From positions 1 through 38,838 of the forward strand of contig NZ_BAFW01000190.1 of NCBI RefSeq assembly GCF_000308535.1: a DNA stretch of 38,838 bases, read 5' to 3'. Shown piece by piece: positions 1-7,608 of this stretch. The translations under genes and the position numbers were made by a program. Numbering within the stretch: the first letter of the stretch is position 1; each line of letters starts with the position of its first letter. Source of the DNA: Nocardia cerradoensis NBRC 101014. GTDB taxonomy: Bacteria > Actinomycetota > Actinomycetes > Mycobacteriales > Mycobacteriaceae. The notes beneath the pieces are model-generated. The model saw only the letters and a list, made by a program, of their open reading frames with translations, was not told the DNA's origin and did not search any database.

Positions 1-1245
1 GCTCGGCAGACCGGGCAGCGCCGGAACGCCGGGCAGGGCGGGCAGGCCGGGGATCAGCGGCTGCTGCGCGGGTGCGGTCGGCGCCGCGGGAGCGGGCGTC
101 GGACGGGGGCCGGCCGCGTCGAGCCAGCGGGGCAGCTGCTGTTGCGGATATTCCTGCGGCGGAGCCACATTCGGCACTGTCGCACCACCGCAGCGCGGAC
201 CGTACTGGTCACCGTAGTGCGGGCAGTCCTTCGCGGTGTACTGCTGGAACGGTGTGAGCGAGGCGTCCATCGCCCACACCATCTGTTGTTTCGGTCCCCA
301 GTGGAACGTGGTCTTCAGACGCTGCAACGCCGTGTTGAGGTTGGCGGCGGTGAACGGAATCGCCTCCGGATCCTTGGCCAGGCCGCCGAACAGATCGTCC
401 AGACCGGCGACGAGGAATTTGCCCGAGTCCGGATTGCGCGCGAACAGGTGGTTGACCGAGTCGACGGCGCCACCCGCGTTCGTCAGCAGCGCAACGAGAT
501 TCGAGCGGCGCTCCGTGAGGGTATGCGCGGTCGTCACCGAGTCCGACAGCACTCCCACCAATTCCGGCGCCGACTGGCTCAGTGCGGTGGCGGCACGGCC
601 CAGATCACCCAGCAGATCGCCGATTTCGGGAATGCCGTGCACCTGGGTGAGCCAGGTGTCGAGCCGCTCCACGGTCGAACCCGGCACCCGCGCCGACGGT
701 TCCAGCGCGGCGGACAGCGTCGCCAGCACCCGGCCCAGCTTCTCGGGCTGAATATTGCTCAGCACATTGCGCAGGACGTTGAGCGTGGTCTGCAATTGAA
801 TGGTCGCGGCACCGGTGTCCTGCGCGATGGTCGAGCCGGAATGCAGTGTCGCGGCATCGGGCCCGTTGTCGACCAATTCGATCGCGGTCACGCCGAACAG
901 ATTGTCGGGAATGACACGCGCGGTGACGTTGGCCGGAATCGCCTCGGCGACACGCGGTTTCAGCGCGATATCGGCGCGCTGCCGCTCCCCCTTCGCCACC
1001 ACCTCGACCGAATCGACCGTGCCGACGACCATGCCGCGGAATTTCACGTCGGCATGTTTGGGCAGCCCGTCTCCGGTACTGGTGAGAACGGCGTGGACGG
1101 GAACCTTCTCGGTGAAACGACCGGTGTAGCGCAGCGCGAGCAGATAAAGCAGCGCGGCCACCACGAGCAGCATCGCGAGACCCGCCAGCGTGAGCTGGCG
1201 CGCGGTCGCACCGCGGCCACTGGGATCGAGAATCACGAACGACAC
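1..1245 (-). CDS. MCE family protein, first of an mce operon (MceA-type), 3' end cut by window edge
   Basis: Substrate-binding component of a Mce lipid importer, which carries sterols, fatty acids or mycolic acids across the actinobacterial envelope. Translation from GTG at 1245 gives one N-terminal membrane segment (about residues 15-35), then the MlaD/MCE core with VKFRGMVVGTV near residues 60-70. Near residue 340 is the pattern KDCPHYGDQYGPRCGG, typical of actinobacterial Mce C-terminal regions. The visible end is a proline/leucine/glycine-rich tail. The frame stays open for 415 codons to base 1, so the stop lies outside the window. The start directly follows the yrbEB stop at 1246-1248, with AGGA a few bases upstream. 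A second GTG at 1236 is possible. Which mce operon this is, and its substrate, cannot be told from sequence alone. Confidence 0.93.
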   Translation of the reverse strand, partial: MSFVILDPSGRGATARQLTLAGLAMLLVVAALLYLLALRYTGRFTEKVPVHAVLTSTGDGLPKHADVKFRGMVVGTVDSVEVVAKGERQRADIALKPRVAEAIPANVTARVIPDNLFGVTAIELVDNGPDAATLHSGSTIAQDTGAATIQLQTTLNVLRNVLSNIQPEKLGRVLATLSAALEPSARVPGSTVERLDTWLTQVHGIPEIGDLLGDLGRAATALSQSAPELVGVLSDSVTTAHTLTERRSNLVALLTNAGGAVDSVNHLFARNPDSGKFLVAGLDDLFGGLAKDPEAIPFTAANLNTALQRLKTTFHWGPKQQMVWAMDASLTPFQQYTAKDCPHYGDQYGPRCGGATVPNVAPPQEYPQQQLPRWLDAAGPRPTPAPAAPTAPAQQPLIPGLPALPGVPALPGLPS

Positions 1246-2109
1246 CTATCCTGAGATCCGGAATCCGGGGTCGATGCCCCAGATCGCCAGGGTGAGAAAG
1301 AGATTCGCGAACACCATCACGACGATCACCATCTTGATCGCCCGCCCGGCCGCCACTCCGACTCCCTCCGGCCCGCCGCTGGCGACATAGCCGTAGTAGC
1401 ACTGGATGAAGGTGGCGAGCAGGGTGAAGATCACGACCTTCAGCAGTGAATAGAACACGTCCGGCCCGATGAGGAACTGGAAGAAGTAGTGGTCGTAGGT
1501 CCCCGCGGTGGTGCCGCCGAGGAACAGCACCGTGAGTTTGGTGGTCAGGTAGGCGGCGGCCAGACCGACGCTGTAGAGCGGGACGATCGTCACCGTCGCC
1601 GCGATCATCCGGGTGCTGACCAGGTAGGGCAGCGGCCGGATCGCGCACGATTCCAGCGCGTCGATCTCCTCGGAGATCCGCATCGAGCCCAGCTGCGCGG
1701 TGAACCGGCAGCCCGATTGAATCGCGAAGGCCAGGGTCGCCAGGATGGGCGCCAACTCCCGGGTGGTCGCGAAACCGGCGATGGCGCCGGTCAGCGGGCT
1801 CATCGTCAGGAGGTTCAACGCCGTGAACGACTCCATTCCGACGATGATCCCGCCGAACGAACACAGGATGAAGACGACGCCGATGGTGCCGCCACCGACG
1901 ATCAGCGACCCGTTGCCCCAGCTCACATCGGCGGTCAGCCGGGCGAGTTCCTTCCGATAGTGCTTGACCACGAACGGGATCGCGGCCAGGGCCTGGAAGA
2001 AGGTGATGGCCTGATGCCCGAGGCGCTGGTTCGCGTGTACCGGGGCCAGCGCGGCATTTCCGACGGCCCGCAGCGGCCGGGCCGCGGGCGGCGTGTAGGA
2101 ACTGGCCAT
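1246..2109 (-). CDS. MlaE/YrbE-family ABC permease (YrbEB-type) of the mce operon
   Basis: Integral membrane permease, 287 aa, one of the two YrbE subunits that form the transmembrane channel of a Mce transporter. They are energised by an MceG/Mkl-type ATPase usually encoded elsewhere. The protein has several hydrophobic segments and the conserved MlaE cytoplasmic motif SEEIDALE (near residues 140-150), where the ATPase docks, followed by an extended hydrophobic C-terminal half. The ATG at 2109 lies one base after the stop of the upstream yrbEA, and the stop abuts the mceA start, so the three genes are almost certainly one translationally coupled unit. Length and order (A, B, then Mce) match the standard operon. 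Confidence 0.95.
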   Translation of the reverse strand: MASSYTPPAARPLRAVGNAALAPVHANQRLGHQAITFFQALAAIPFVVKHYRKELARLTADVSWGNGSLIVGGGTIGVVFILCSFGGIIVGMESFTALNLLTMSPLTGAIAGFATTRELAPILATLAFAIQSGCRFTAQLGSMRISEEIDALESCAIRPLPYLVSTRMIAATVTIVPLYSVGLAAAYLTTKLTVLFLGGTTAGTYDHYFFQFLIGPDVFYSLLKVVIFTLLATFIQCYYGYVASGGPEGVGVAAGRAIKMVIVVMVFANLFLTLAIWGIDPGFRISG

Positions 2110-2110
2110 C

Positions 2111-3001
2111 TCAGGCGACCTTCGTCGGGAGCAGGGTATTCGACAGCTGGGTCAGAATGATGTTGGTGGCGAACAACATCAGCGCGGAGCTGACCACCGC
2201 CGAGTTCACCGAATTCGCGACACCGGCCGGGCCGCCGCTGGTGTGCAGACCCACATCGCAGGCGATGATCGCGGTGAGCGCGCCGAAGATCGCCGCCTTC
2301 GTCAAGGCGATCAGCAGGTCACTGGCCACCGCGAACGACGCGAACGATCCGATGAACGATCCGGGCGTGCCGGATTGGGCGTACACGTTGAACATGTAGG
2401 CCGTCGCGAATCCGACGAAAACGATGAAGCCGCAGAGCAATACGCTCACCAGCACCGCCGCGGCCAGCCGCGGAGCAACCAGCCGGCGCACCGGATCGAC
2501 ACCCATCACCCGCATGGCGTCGATCTCCTCGCGGATCGTCCGCGATCCGAGGTCGGCACAGATCGCCGAACCCACCGCGCCGGCGATCATCAGCGCGGAG
2601 ACCAGCGGCGCGCCCTGCCGGATGATTCCCAGTGCGGCAACCGAACCGATGAACGTCGTCGCGCCCACCTGGTTCACCAGCGCACCGACCTCGATGGACA
2701 CCACGACCGCGATCGGGATGGCCACGAACACCGTCGGCGCGGCCGAGACGTTGGCCATGAAGGCGCACTGCCTGATGAATTCCTGGTACGGGAACCGGCG
2801 CTGGATCATCGCGACGAAGAGCTGAACGAACGCCTCCCGCCCCAGCGCGACCTGCCGGCCGAGGGTTTCCAGCGAGCGTTGCGGATGCCGGCGCCAGAGG
2901 CCGCCGGCGGCATCGACGAGTCGCTGCAGTTCGCCCTCGTCGGTGGTCCGCCAGGGCGGAGCCGGCGGGTCCGGCCGATCGGAGGCTCGGGTCGACGTCA
3001 C
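2111..3001 (-). CDS. MlaE/YrbE-family ABC permease (YrbEA-type), first gene of the mce operon
   Basis: Permease partner of the YrbEB protein, about 296 aa from the chosen start. It shows the MlaE motif REEIDAMRVMGVDP and several membrane spans. The open frame extends upstream to 3106, but the GTG at 3001 is preferred. It is preceded at suitable spacing by a purine-rich GAAAGGAA Shine-Dalgarno sequence, and the extra 35 upstream residues look non-coding and cover a palindromic promoter-like region. An N-terminal soluble stretch of about 70 residues precedes the first membrane span. It is the promoter-proximal gene of the operon. Confidence 0.93.
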   Translation of the reverse strand: MTSTRASDRPDPPAPPWRTTDEGELQRLVDAAGGLWRRHPQRSLETLGRQVALGREAFVQLFVAMIQRRFPYQEFIRQCAFMANVSAAPTVFVAIPIAVVVSIEVGALVNQVGATTFIGSVAALGIIRQGAPLVSALMIAGAVGSAICADLGSRTIREEIDAMRVMGVDPVRRLVAPRLAAAVLVSVLLCGFIVFVGFATAYMFNVYAQSGTPGSFIGSFASFAVASDLLIALTKAAIFGALTAIIACDVGLHTSGGPAGVANSVNSAVVSSALMLFATNIILTQLSNTLLPTKVA

Positions 3002-3070
3002 AGCGGTCGTTCCTTTCTCACGCTCGCCGCGTGTCACGGACAGCCACAACGGAGCTGCCGGGCGTCGAGC

Positions 3071-3106
3071 GTGTGAAGTGTTACACACCGATTCGGTGCG
3101 ACACAA
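3071..3106 (-). promoter_or_regulatory. Putative mce promoter with overlapping palindromic operator
   Basis: On the minus strand a -35-like TTGTGT (3101-3106) and a -10-like TAACAC (3078-3083) are 17 bases apart, about 75 bases upstream of yrbEA. Between them lies an inverted repeat with 6-base arms, CACCGA and TCGGTG, around one central base (3086-3098). An 18-base element with GTGTG/CACAC ends (3071-3088) overlaps the -10. The placement fits repressor control, as known for mce operons under GntR or TetR regulators. No regulator can be assigned. Confidence 0.4.
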
Positions 3107-3233
3107 GATAGTAAGTTATCGGCTGTTCTCGCGGTCTCGAATCAGATGGAATGCGAGATTGCACAGGTTCCCGGCACGAATGCAGCGGCGCCAAGTTATG
3201 TAATATTCCGTATTCACGCAGCTGTCGCCGGGC

Positions 3234-3425
3234 TCATTCGGGGAGATTCTCCAAGTAGTGCTGCAGCAGCACCAACAGCGCCCCGAGCAGTGCGATCCCG
3301 GCGCCCACGGCACACAACACCGCGACCCACAGGCCGAATCGGAGCACAGGATCGACCTTGATTCGCCCACCGAGGATCTTGACTCCGATCACCAAGATGT
3401 CGATGAGCCACACCAGCGCCATCAT
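3234..3425 (-). CDS. Small two-span membrane protein upstream of the mce operon
   Basis: A 63-residue protein, not recognised. It begins with consecutive methionine codons (3425 or 3422) two bases after the stop of the preceding small gene, which indicates co-translation. Two hydrophobic segments (roughly residues 3-18 and 30-52) flank a short basic loop containing KILGGRIKVDP. The C-terminus is hydrophilic, ending LENLPE. The same frame is open to 3662, but that upstream part is basic, out of character and overlaps the neighbouring gene, so it is excluded. The location suggests a mce accessory role, which is inference only. Confidence 0.6.
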   Translation of the reverse strand: MMALVWLIDILVIGVKILGGRIKVDPVLRFGLWVAVLCAVGAGIALLGALLVLLQHYLENLPE

Positions 3426-3427
3426 GA

Positions 3428-3652
3428 CTAGGTCATGCAGACGTTCGAGAAGGTGAGCACGGGCCAGCACACGATCGATCCCAGGAAGGAGATGACCACG
3501 TCGATGCCGTGCATCTGCTTCAGGTGCGCGGTGTGCGTCAGGGTCCAGATCACCCCGATGATGCCGTAGGGCACGGCGAGAATGATGAGCGTCCCGAGAA
3601 ATTCGGACACCTTCATCTCGTAGCTCAGTAGCCGATCGAGTCGCTTCAGCAT
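3428..3652 (-). CDS. Small two-span membrane protein
   Basis: A 74-residue protein, not recognised. From the ATG at 3652 it has a short amphipathic N-terminus (MLKRLDRLL...) and a first hydrophobic span near residues 18-38 (TLIILAVPYGIIGVIWTLT). A loop carrying HTAHLKQMHG follows, then a second span near residues 51-67. A GAAAGGA Shine-Dalgarno sequence lies about 11 bases upstream; in-frame ATGs at 3676 and 3685 are less likely starts. It is tightly coupled to the next small membrane gene and points toward the mce operon across a 230-base gap. Confidence 0.6.
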   Translation of the reverse strand: MLKRLDRLLSYEMKVSEFLGTLIILAVPYGIIGVIWTLTHTAHLKQMHGIDVVISFLGSIVCWPVLTFSNVCMT

Positions 3653-4113
3653 TGCGACGCAAGTCCTTTCACCCATCCGGCCGGACATCCGGTGCACGCA
3701 CCTCCCGCACGCACCGGATACGGGCACCCTTGCCCGCCGGCCGCGGTCCCCCGGCGATTCGCGGGCCCGCATGCGTATGTTACTGGAAATTCACGTTTTG
3801 TGAAGTTGTCGCCCGGAACTGGTCGGACGGTGAATAGTCGGTGCTCATACGATCAGTGGCGACGGTCGTGGAAGCCGACCGCAAGCGGCAAGTTACCGAG
3901 AATTCCTGCACATCCGGAGTCGCAGGGATTAGCATGGAAGGGTGCCGCCGACCGTCGGACGCGAAGGCCCACGGCGTGACGACGACGGGCCCGGCACGAC
4001 CGGTGCGTGAGCCCGGCGGTATCGCAGGGGGATCGCCGGTCTCGGCAGCGGATCCCGGCCGGCTCGATTGTCGTTCACCGACGCCGCCGGGTCCACCGAA
4101 TCGAAGGATCACC
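3653..4113. other. Intergenic region, no convincing gene
   Basis: About 460 bases between divergent small genes. It is AT-richer than its surroundings around 3775-3850. It contains a short inverted repeat TTCAC/GTGAA (3790-3804) that could serve a regulator. Open frames here are short, arginine/proline-rich and lack ribosome-binding sites, so none is annotated. Confidence 0.5.
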
Positions 4114-4362
4114 GTGCCCAGCGAAACCATCCATCCGGACGGCGCATCCGGACGGCGCAGTATCGCCGCTGTCCGATCGCGCGAAATTCTCAACTACTTC
4201 GGCAAATGCCAGGCCTGCGGCTACCCGGCGCAGGCCGTGCTGCGCACCACGCTCTACAGCGACGGCACGATCACCGATGCGGTCATCGCGACCTGCGCCT
4301 CGCCGTGCGGGTGGTCCGGTACGTCGGCGCCCACGGTGATGACGGTGCGCACGGAGCTGTGA
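4114..4362 (+). CDS. Small protein with a four-cysteine, zinc-ribbon-like pattern
   Basis: An 82-residue protein from GTG 4114, preceded by GAAGGA five bases upstream; the longer open frame from 3841 looks non-coding. The sequence contains CQAC about residue 38 and CASPC about residue 66, which could bind zinc. There is no signal peptide or membrane span. Function is unknown. It is divergent from the mce-side genes and convergent with the ferredoxin at 4397, only 34 bases away. Confidence 0.6.
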   Translation: MPSETIHPDGASGRRSIAAVRSREILNYFGKCQACGYPAQAVLRTTLYSDGTITDAVIATCASPCGWSGTSAPTVMTVRTEL

Positions 4363-4396
4363 TCTCGAATACGCTGGGCGCCAACGCATCCGCTCG

Positions 4397-4636
4397 TCAG
4401 CTGACCGGTAGCCGGACCCAGCGCAGGGCGGCGGCCGGGCAGAGCCCGATCGCCTCGGTCGCGAGCGCGGGGTCCGGCTCGGCGTCGGTGAGAACGGGAT
4501 AACCCCACTCGTCCAGAACTATCTGCTCCGGCAGCACATGCGCGCAGATGCCGTGGCCGGTGCAGGCGATGCGATCGACCGCCAGGACGCCGGACGGGGG
4601 CCGGGCGATGCCGAGGACGCGAGTTGTCAGGGACAC
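4397..4636 (-). CDS. Ferredoxin of the CxxHxxC...CP type
   Basis: A 79-residue small iron-sulfur electron carrier. The visible ligands are Cys25, His28 (CTGHGIC), Cys31 and Cys66 followed by Pro, the pattern of single-cluster ferredoxins often paired with actinobacterial P450s or flavoproteins. GTG start at 4636 has AAGGA about 7 bases upstream and overlaps the end of the NuoF-like gene by 10 bases. It is the last gene of the run beginning at 7557 or at lcp. It probably exchanges electrons with the NuoF-like protein; no P450 is present in the window. Confidence 0.9.
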   Translation of the reverse strand: MSLTTRVLGIARPPSGVLAVDRIACTGHGICAHVLPEQIVLDEWGYPVLTDAEPDPALATEAIGLCPAAALRWVRLPVS

Positions 4637-5718
4637 GATTCATCCTTGTGAGCCGAAAAGCGTTCGCTCCCCGGGCTTTCGACGAGAAGCGAGGTGCCGA
4701 ACACATCCAGCGCGGAAGCCAGGAACCGCGCCACGCCGTCGGGAAAGCGGCACGCACCTCGCCCCGGAACACGGGTGAGCCTGCGCAGGAGCCGCTCGGC
4801 GGTCTCGGCCGGGGCTCGCCGCGCGAGCAGGTCGCTCAGATCGTCGCGCAGCGCGGGCAATCCGAACATGCATGGGCCGCACTGGCCGGCGGATTCTCCC
4901 GCGGCATAGGTCAGCGCGGACAGCACCACCTGCCACGGATCGCTGCCGGCGGCGAGAACACGAAATGTGCCGACGCCGGGCCCGATTCCGAACGGCGCCA
5001 GGGCTGATCGCGACCACAGCGTATGTCGCGCCTCGGCGGGCAGGAATCCGCCGCTCAGGCCGTTCACCCACAGCGCCAGCGGGGAGGTGGCGAGACCGCC
5101 TGCCCGATCGAGGATTTCGGAGACGGGCAGGCCCGCCTCCGCGGCATGGACACCGGGGGCGCGGACACCGTCGGCAACGGTCACCAGCCGCGGGCCGGGC
5201 TCGTCGGCCGTGCCGTAGGAGCGGAACCAGCCCGGCCCGTACTCGGCGATCTGCTGGATCCGCCACACCGTTTCGACGTTGAGTACCAGTGTCGGCGCGA
5301 GTCGCCGCCCGCGCGGGTCCCGGCCGCCGGCCGTGATCGGTTCGAACCGCATCACCGGTCGCGCCGGACCGCCGTGCGCCAGCCGGACCAGTGCCGATTC
5401 CTCGGACGACACATACCGCCGGGGCACCGCGAGGGTGTCGACGCCCGCCGCCTCCAGTACGGCCAGCGTCCGCGAACCCCGGTGTGCGGCCATCCGCACC
5501 CGCTGCGAAGTAATGCGCCGGGCGCCGTCGAGCACCTCGGGCAGATGGTGCGCGACGACCCAGGCGTCCTTGGCCGAATCCCATTCTCCGTCACAGGCAT
5601 TGACGATCAACTCGGCCCGGTGGCGGGCGGCGAGTTCGAGTTTGGCGGCGGTGGGAAAGTTCGCACCGCCGCGACCGCGCAGCCCGGCGGCCGCCAGCAT
5701 CTCCGGCAGTCCAGTCAC
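4627..5718 (-). CDS. NuoF-like (NADH:ubiquinone oxidoreductase 51-kDa type) flavo/iron-sulfur protein
   Basis: A 363-residue stand-alone NuoF-fold protein, presumably a soluble NAD(P)H or ferredoxin-linked electron-transfer module. From GTG 5718 it has the FMN-loop motif RGRGGANFPTAAK (near 15-30) and a nucleotide-site-like YVSSEESALVRLAHGGPA. An SLBB-like middle follows, then a C-terminal Fe-S region with GQCGPC and later GRGACRFPDG. Classical NuoF proteins have CGxCxPC; here the first ligand position is alanine (SAGQCGPC), leaving three obvious cysteines. The start uses a GTGA overlap with the preceding membrane-protein gene and CAGGAG five bases upstream. The ferredoxin gene overlaps its 3' end. 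Confidence 0.88.
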   Translation of the reverse strand: MTGLPEMLAAAGLRGRGGANFPTAAKLELAARHRAELIVNACDGEWDSAKDAWVVAHHLPEVLDGARRITSQRVRMAAHRGSRTLAVLEAAGVDTLAVPRRYVSSEESALVRLAHGGPARPVMRFEPITAGGRDPRGRRLAPTLVLNVETVWRIQQIAEYGPGWFRSYGTADEPGPRLVTVADGVRAPGVHAAEAGLPVSEILDRAGGLATSPLALWVNGLSGGFLPAEARHTLWSRSALAPFGIGPGVGTFRVLAAGSDPWQVVLSALTYAAGESAGQCGPCMFGLPALRDDLSDLLARRAPAETAERLLRRLTRVPGRGACRFPDGVARFLASALDVFGTSLLVESPGSERFSAHKDESCP

Positions 5719-6281
5719 GTCCACTCCTGAGAAGCGATGTCCGAGCGACGATGTCGATCCGCGTCGGGGAAGGCCCAGCGCCATACGGCGCCGACCGCCA
5801 GCGCCACACCGCAGGCGACGGTGACGGCGACCAGCGCCGGATCCTGTGCCGAGGCCATCGTCAGTCCGTGCCCGACCGCCAGCGGCGCCATCGCGTAGGC
5901 GAACAGGTGCACCGCCCGCCATATCCGGGTCGGCAGCCGGTGGCGCAGCACGGAGGTCGCGACGACCGCCAGCAGAATATCCAGGGCGAGGGTGCCGAGC
6001 GCGACCCACTGCCGTTCGTAACCGGCGGTGAACGGCACCACCGTCGACAGCCATCCGAGATGGACGTACGTATCGACCGTCGCGGTCACGATATGCGCGG
6101 CCAGGAAGACGATCGTGCCGAGGGCCAGCGTGCGATGCAGACCCATCGCCACGGCCGATACCGCGAGCCGGGGGCGCACCCGCGCGGCCGTGAACATCCC
6201 GAGCAGCGCGACGAGGGTCAGCAGTACGAGGGTGACCACCCCGGCGGCGCGCGAGACGTACCACAGCCACGGGCTGGTCAT
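5715..6281 (-). CDS. Ferric-reductase-like / cytochrome-b-type transmembrane protein
   Basis: A 188-residue polytopic membrane protein with about five hydrophobic spans. Histidines sit within or near the spans (GLHRTLALG, FLAAHIVTATVD, VHLFAYAMAPLAVGHGL), as expected for b-type haem ligation in the ferric-reductase-like family. It could pass electrons across the membrane between a cytoplasmic donor (NuoF-like/ferredoxin) and an extracytoplasmic acceptor. ATG 6281 overlaps the apbE stop (ATGA), and its own stop overlaps the NuoF-like GTG, so the run is translationally coupled. The direction of electron flow is inference. Confidence 0.85.
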   Translation of the reverse strand: MTSPWLWYVSRAAGVVTLVLLTLVALLGMFTAARVRPRLAVSAVAMGLHRTLALGTIVFLAAHIVTATVDTYVHLGWLSTVVPFTAGYERQWVALGTLALDILLAVVATSVLRHRLPTRIWRAVHLFAYAMAPLAVGHGLTMASAQDPALVAVTVACGVALAVGAVWRWAFPDADRHRRSDIASQEWT

Positions 6282-7258
6282 GACACGTGCCGCTTCCGCG
6301 CCGCGGTCGGGGCGGGCCACCCCGGAGTCGTCACCACCTCGTGGTCGACGGTCATCAGGCAGGCGGGCACGCCGCGATCGGTCAGCCATCGCGGCGCCTG
6401 ATCGTCGAGGATGATCGCGGCCGTCGACGCCGCATTGGCCTGCACGGCATCGGGTCCCGCGCAGGTGACCTGCGCCCACCGCGTCCGGGCGGACCGGCCG
6501 GTGCGCGGGTCGATGATGTGATGGCGGCGAATGCCGCCGCGCACCCACGTGCGCAGCCGCGTCGACGAGGTCGCGAACGCCTGCCCGGTCGAGGTGACGA
6601 CCTGCACCACGGCGTCGTTCCAGTCCCGTACCCCGATGGACCAGCCCCGCGGCGGGCCGGTGCCCGCGACGGCGATGTCGCCGCCCAGATTCACCAGATA
6701 GCCACCGGGCCCGGTCGCGGCCAGTTCGGCGGCGATCGTATCCGCCGCCCACGCCTTGGCACTCGCGCCCAGATCCAGCGCGGTCCCCGGGCGCAGCGCC
6801 ACCTCCCCGCGCTGCTCGTCGAAGATCATGTGCCGCAGGGGAATCGAGATCCGATCGGGTGCGGGCGGGCCCACGTCGCCGCGGGCACGCACCGCGTCCA
6901 GATCGTCGTCGTAGCCGCAGGCGATCAGCGCCGCCCCCAGAGAGGCCGAGACCAACCCCGAGGTCAGGCGCTGGGTGCGCATCGCCGCCCGCAGACACGA
7001 ACCGAGGGTCGTGCCGACCGGTATGCGCAACTGCTCCGAACGACCCGCGCGCGCCGATTCGGCACTGCGCGAATTGATCACCGCGAGTTCGGAATCCGCG
7101 CGAAAGCGCGAGGCGGCACGATCGAGGTCGTCCAGCCGCGCGCGGACCAGGTCGGCCGCGCGAGCCAGCTCCCGGGCATCGGTGCAGACGACCACGACCG
7201 ATGTCCCGATCGCCCGAAACGTCTCCGAGGCCACCGCCGCGCCTCGCGCGGTGCTCAT
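6278..7258 (-). CDS. apbE: FAD:protein FMN transferase (ApbE family)
   Basis: About 326 residues. ApbE enzymes attach FMN covalently to threonine or serine of extracytoplasmic flavoproteins using FAD. The hallmark segments are ASETFRAIGTSV at the N-terminus, a DLGASAKAWAAD-like motif in the middle, YLVNLGGDIAVAG, and HHIIDPRTGRSA with an alanine-rich helix (NAASTAAIIL) near the C-terminus. ATG 7258 is chosen because it overlaps the previous stop as ATGA; the frame runs further upstream without support. No obvious lipobox or signal peptide is visible. No protein in the window shows the usual flavinylation motif, so the substrate is unknown. Confidence 0.9.
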   Translation of the reverse strand: MSTARGAAVASETFRAIGTSVVVVCTDARELARAADLVRARLDDLDRAASRFRADSELAVINSRSAESARAGRSEQLRIPVGTTLGSCLRAAMRTQRLTSGLVSASLGAALIACGYDDDLDAVRARGDVGPPAPDRISIPLRHMIFDEQRGEVALRPGTALDLGASAKAWAADTIAAELAATGPGGYLVNLGGDIAVAGTGPPRGWSIGVRDWNDAVVQVVTSTGQAFATSSTRLRTWVRGGIRRHHIIDPRTGRSARTRWAQVTCAGPDAVQANAASTAAIILDDQAPRWLTDRGVPACLMTVDHEVVTTPGWPAPTAARKRHVS

Positions 7259-7557
7259 GACCCGGCGGTGTGCTCGTGCGGCTCGCTGTCGGAATTCTGC
7301 ACCGGCGGTGTGGGCGTCCACTCCCCCGGCCGACTGCTTTCCGGTTGCGGCGCAGGGGAAGTCGGTACCGAGACCCGGTCGGCCGCGTGCACGTCCACGG
7401 ACACCCGCGGCACGGCTCCCGCGGGTTTCGCCGCATGGCCGATGGTTCCGCCCTGCACCGCCAATTCCACGGTGAGGCCACCCACGGCGACCGTCGCGGC
7501 GACGAATATTCCGGTGGCGCCGCGTCGGATTCGCGAGAGATTCGGGTTCGTTGTCAT
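7255..7557 (-). CDS. Small exported or membrane-anchored protein of the flavin operon
   Basis: A 100-residue protein, family not recognised. A basic N-terminus (residues 1-14) and a hydrophobic helix (about 16-36) form a signal anchor. The remainder is proline/serine-rich, ends in a His/Glu tail (SEPHEHTAGS), and is probably outside the membrane. It lies where many actinobacterial ApbE operons carry an FMN-binding-domain protein, yet no flavinylation motif is visible. Its stop overlaps the apbE start. The start is 51 bases after the lcp stop, so co-transcription with lcp is possible. Confidence 0.7.
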   Translation of the reverse strand: MTTNPNLSRIRRGATGIFVAATVAVGGLTVELAVQGGTIGHAAKPAGAVPRVSVDVHAADRVSVPTSPAPQPESSRPGEWTPTPPVQNSDSEPHEHTAGS

Positions 7558-7608
7558 CTCTGTTCTACCTTCACCTCTGATACCGCTGTCGCCCGCGAAG
7601 TCGGCGAA

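Noticed and set aside
142..1254. Long plus-strand open frame opposite the Mce gene
   Set aside because: Arginine/glutamine-rich high-GC shadow; the minus strand encodes clear Mce motifs.
3780..4193. 137-codon minus-strand frame in the intergenic region
   Set aside because: No ribosome-binding site, biased composition, overlaps the supported gene start at 4114.
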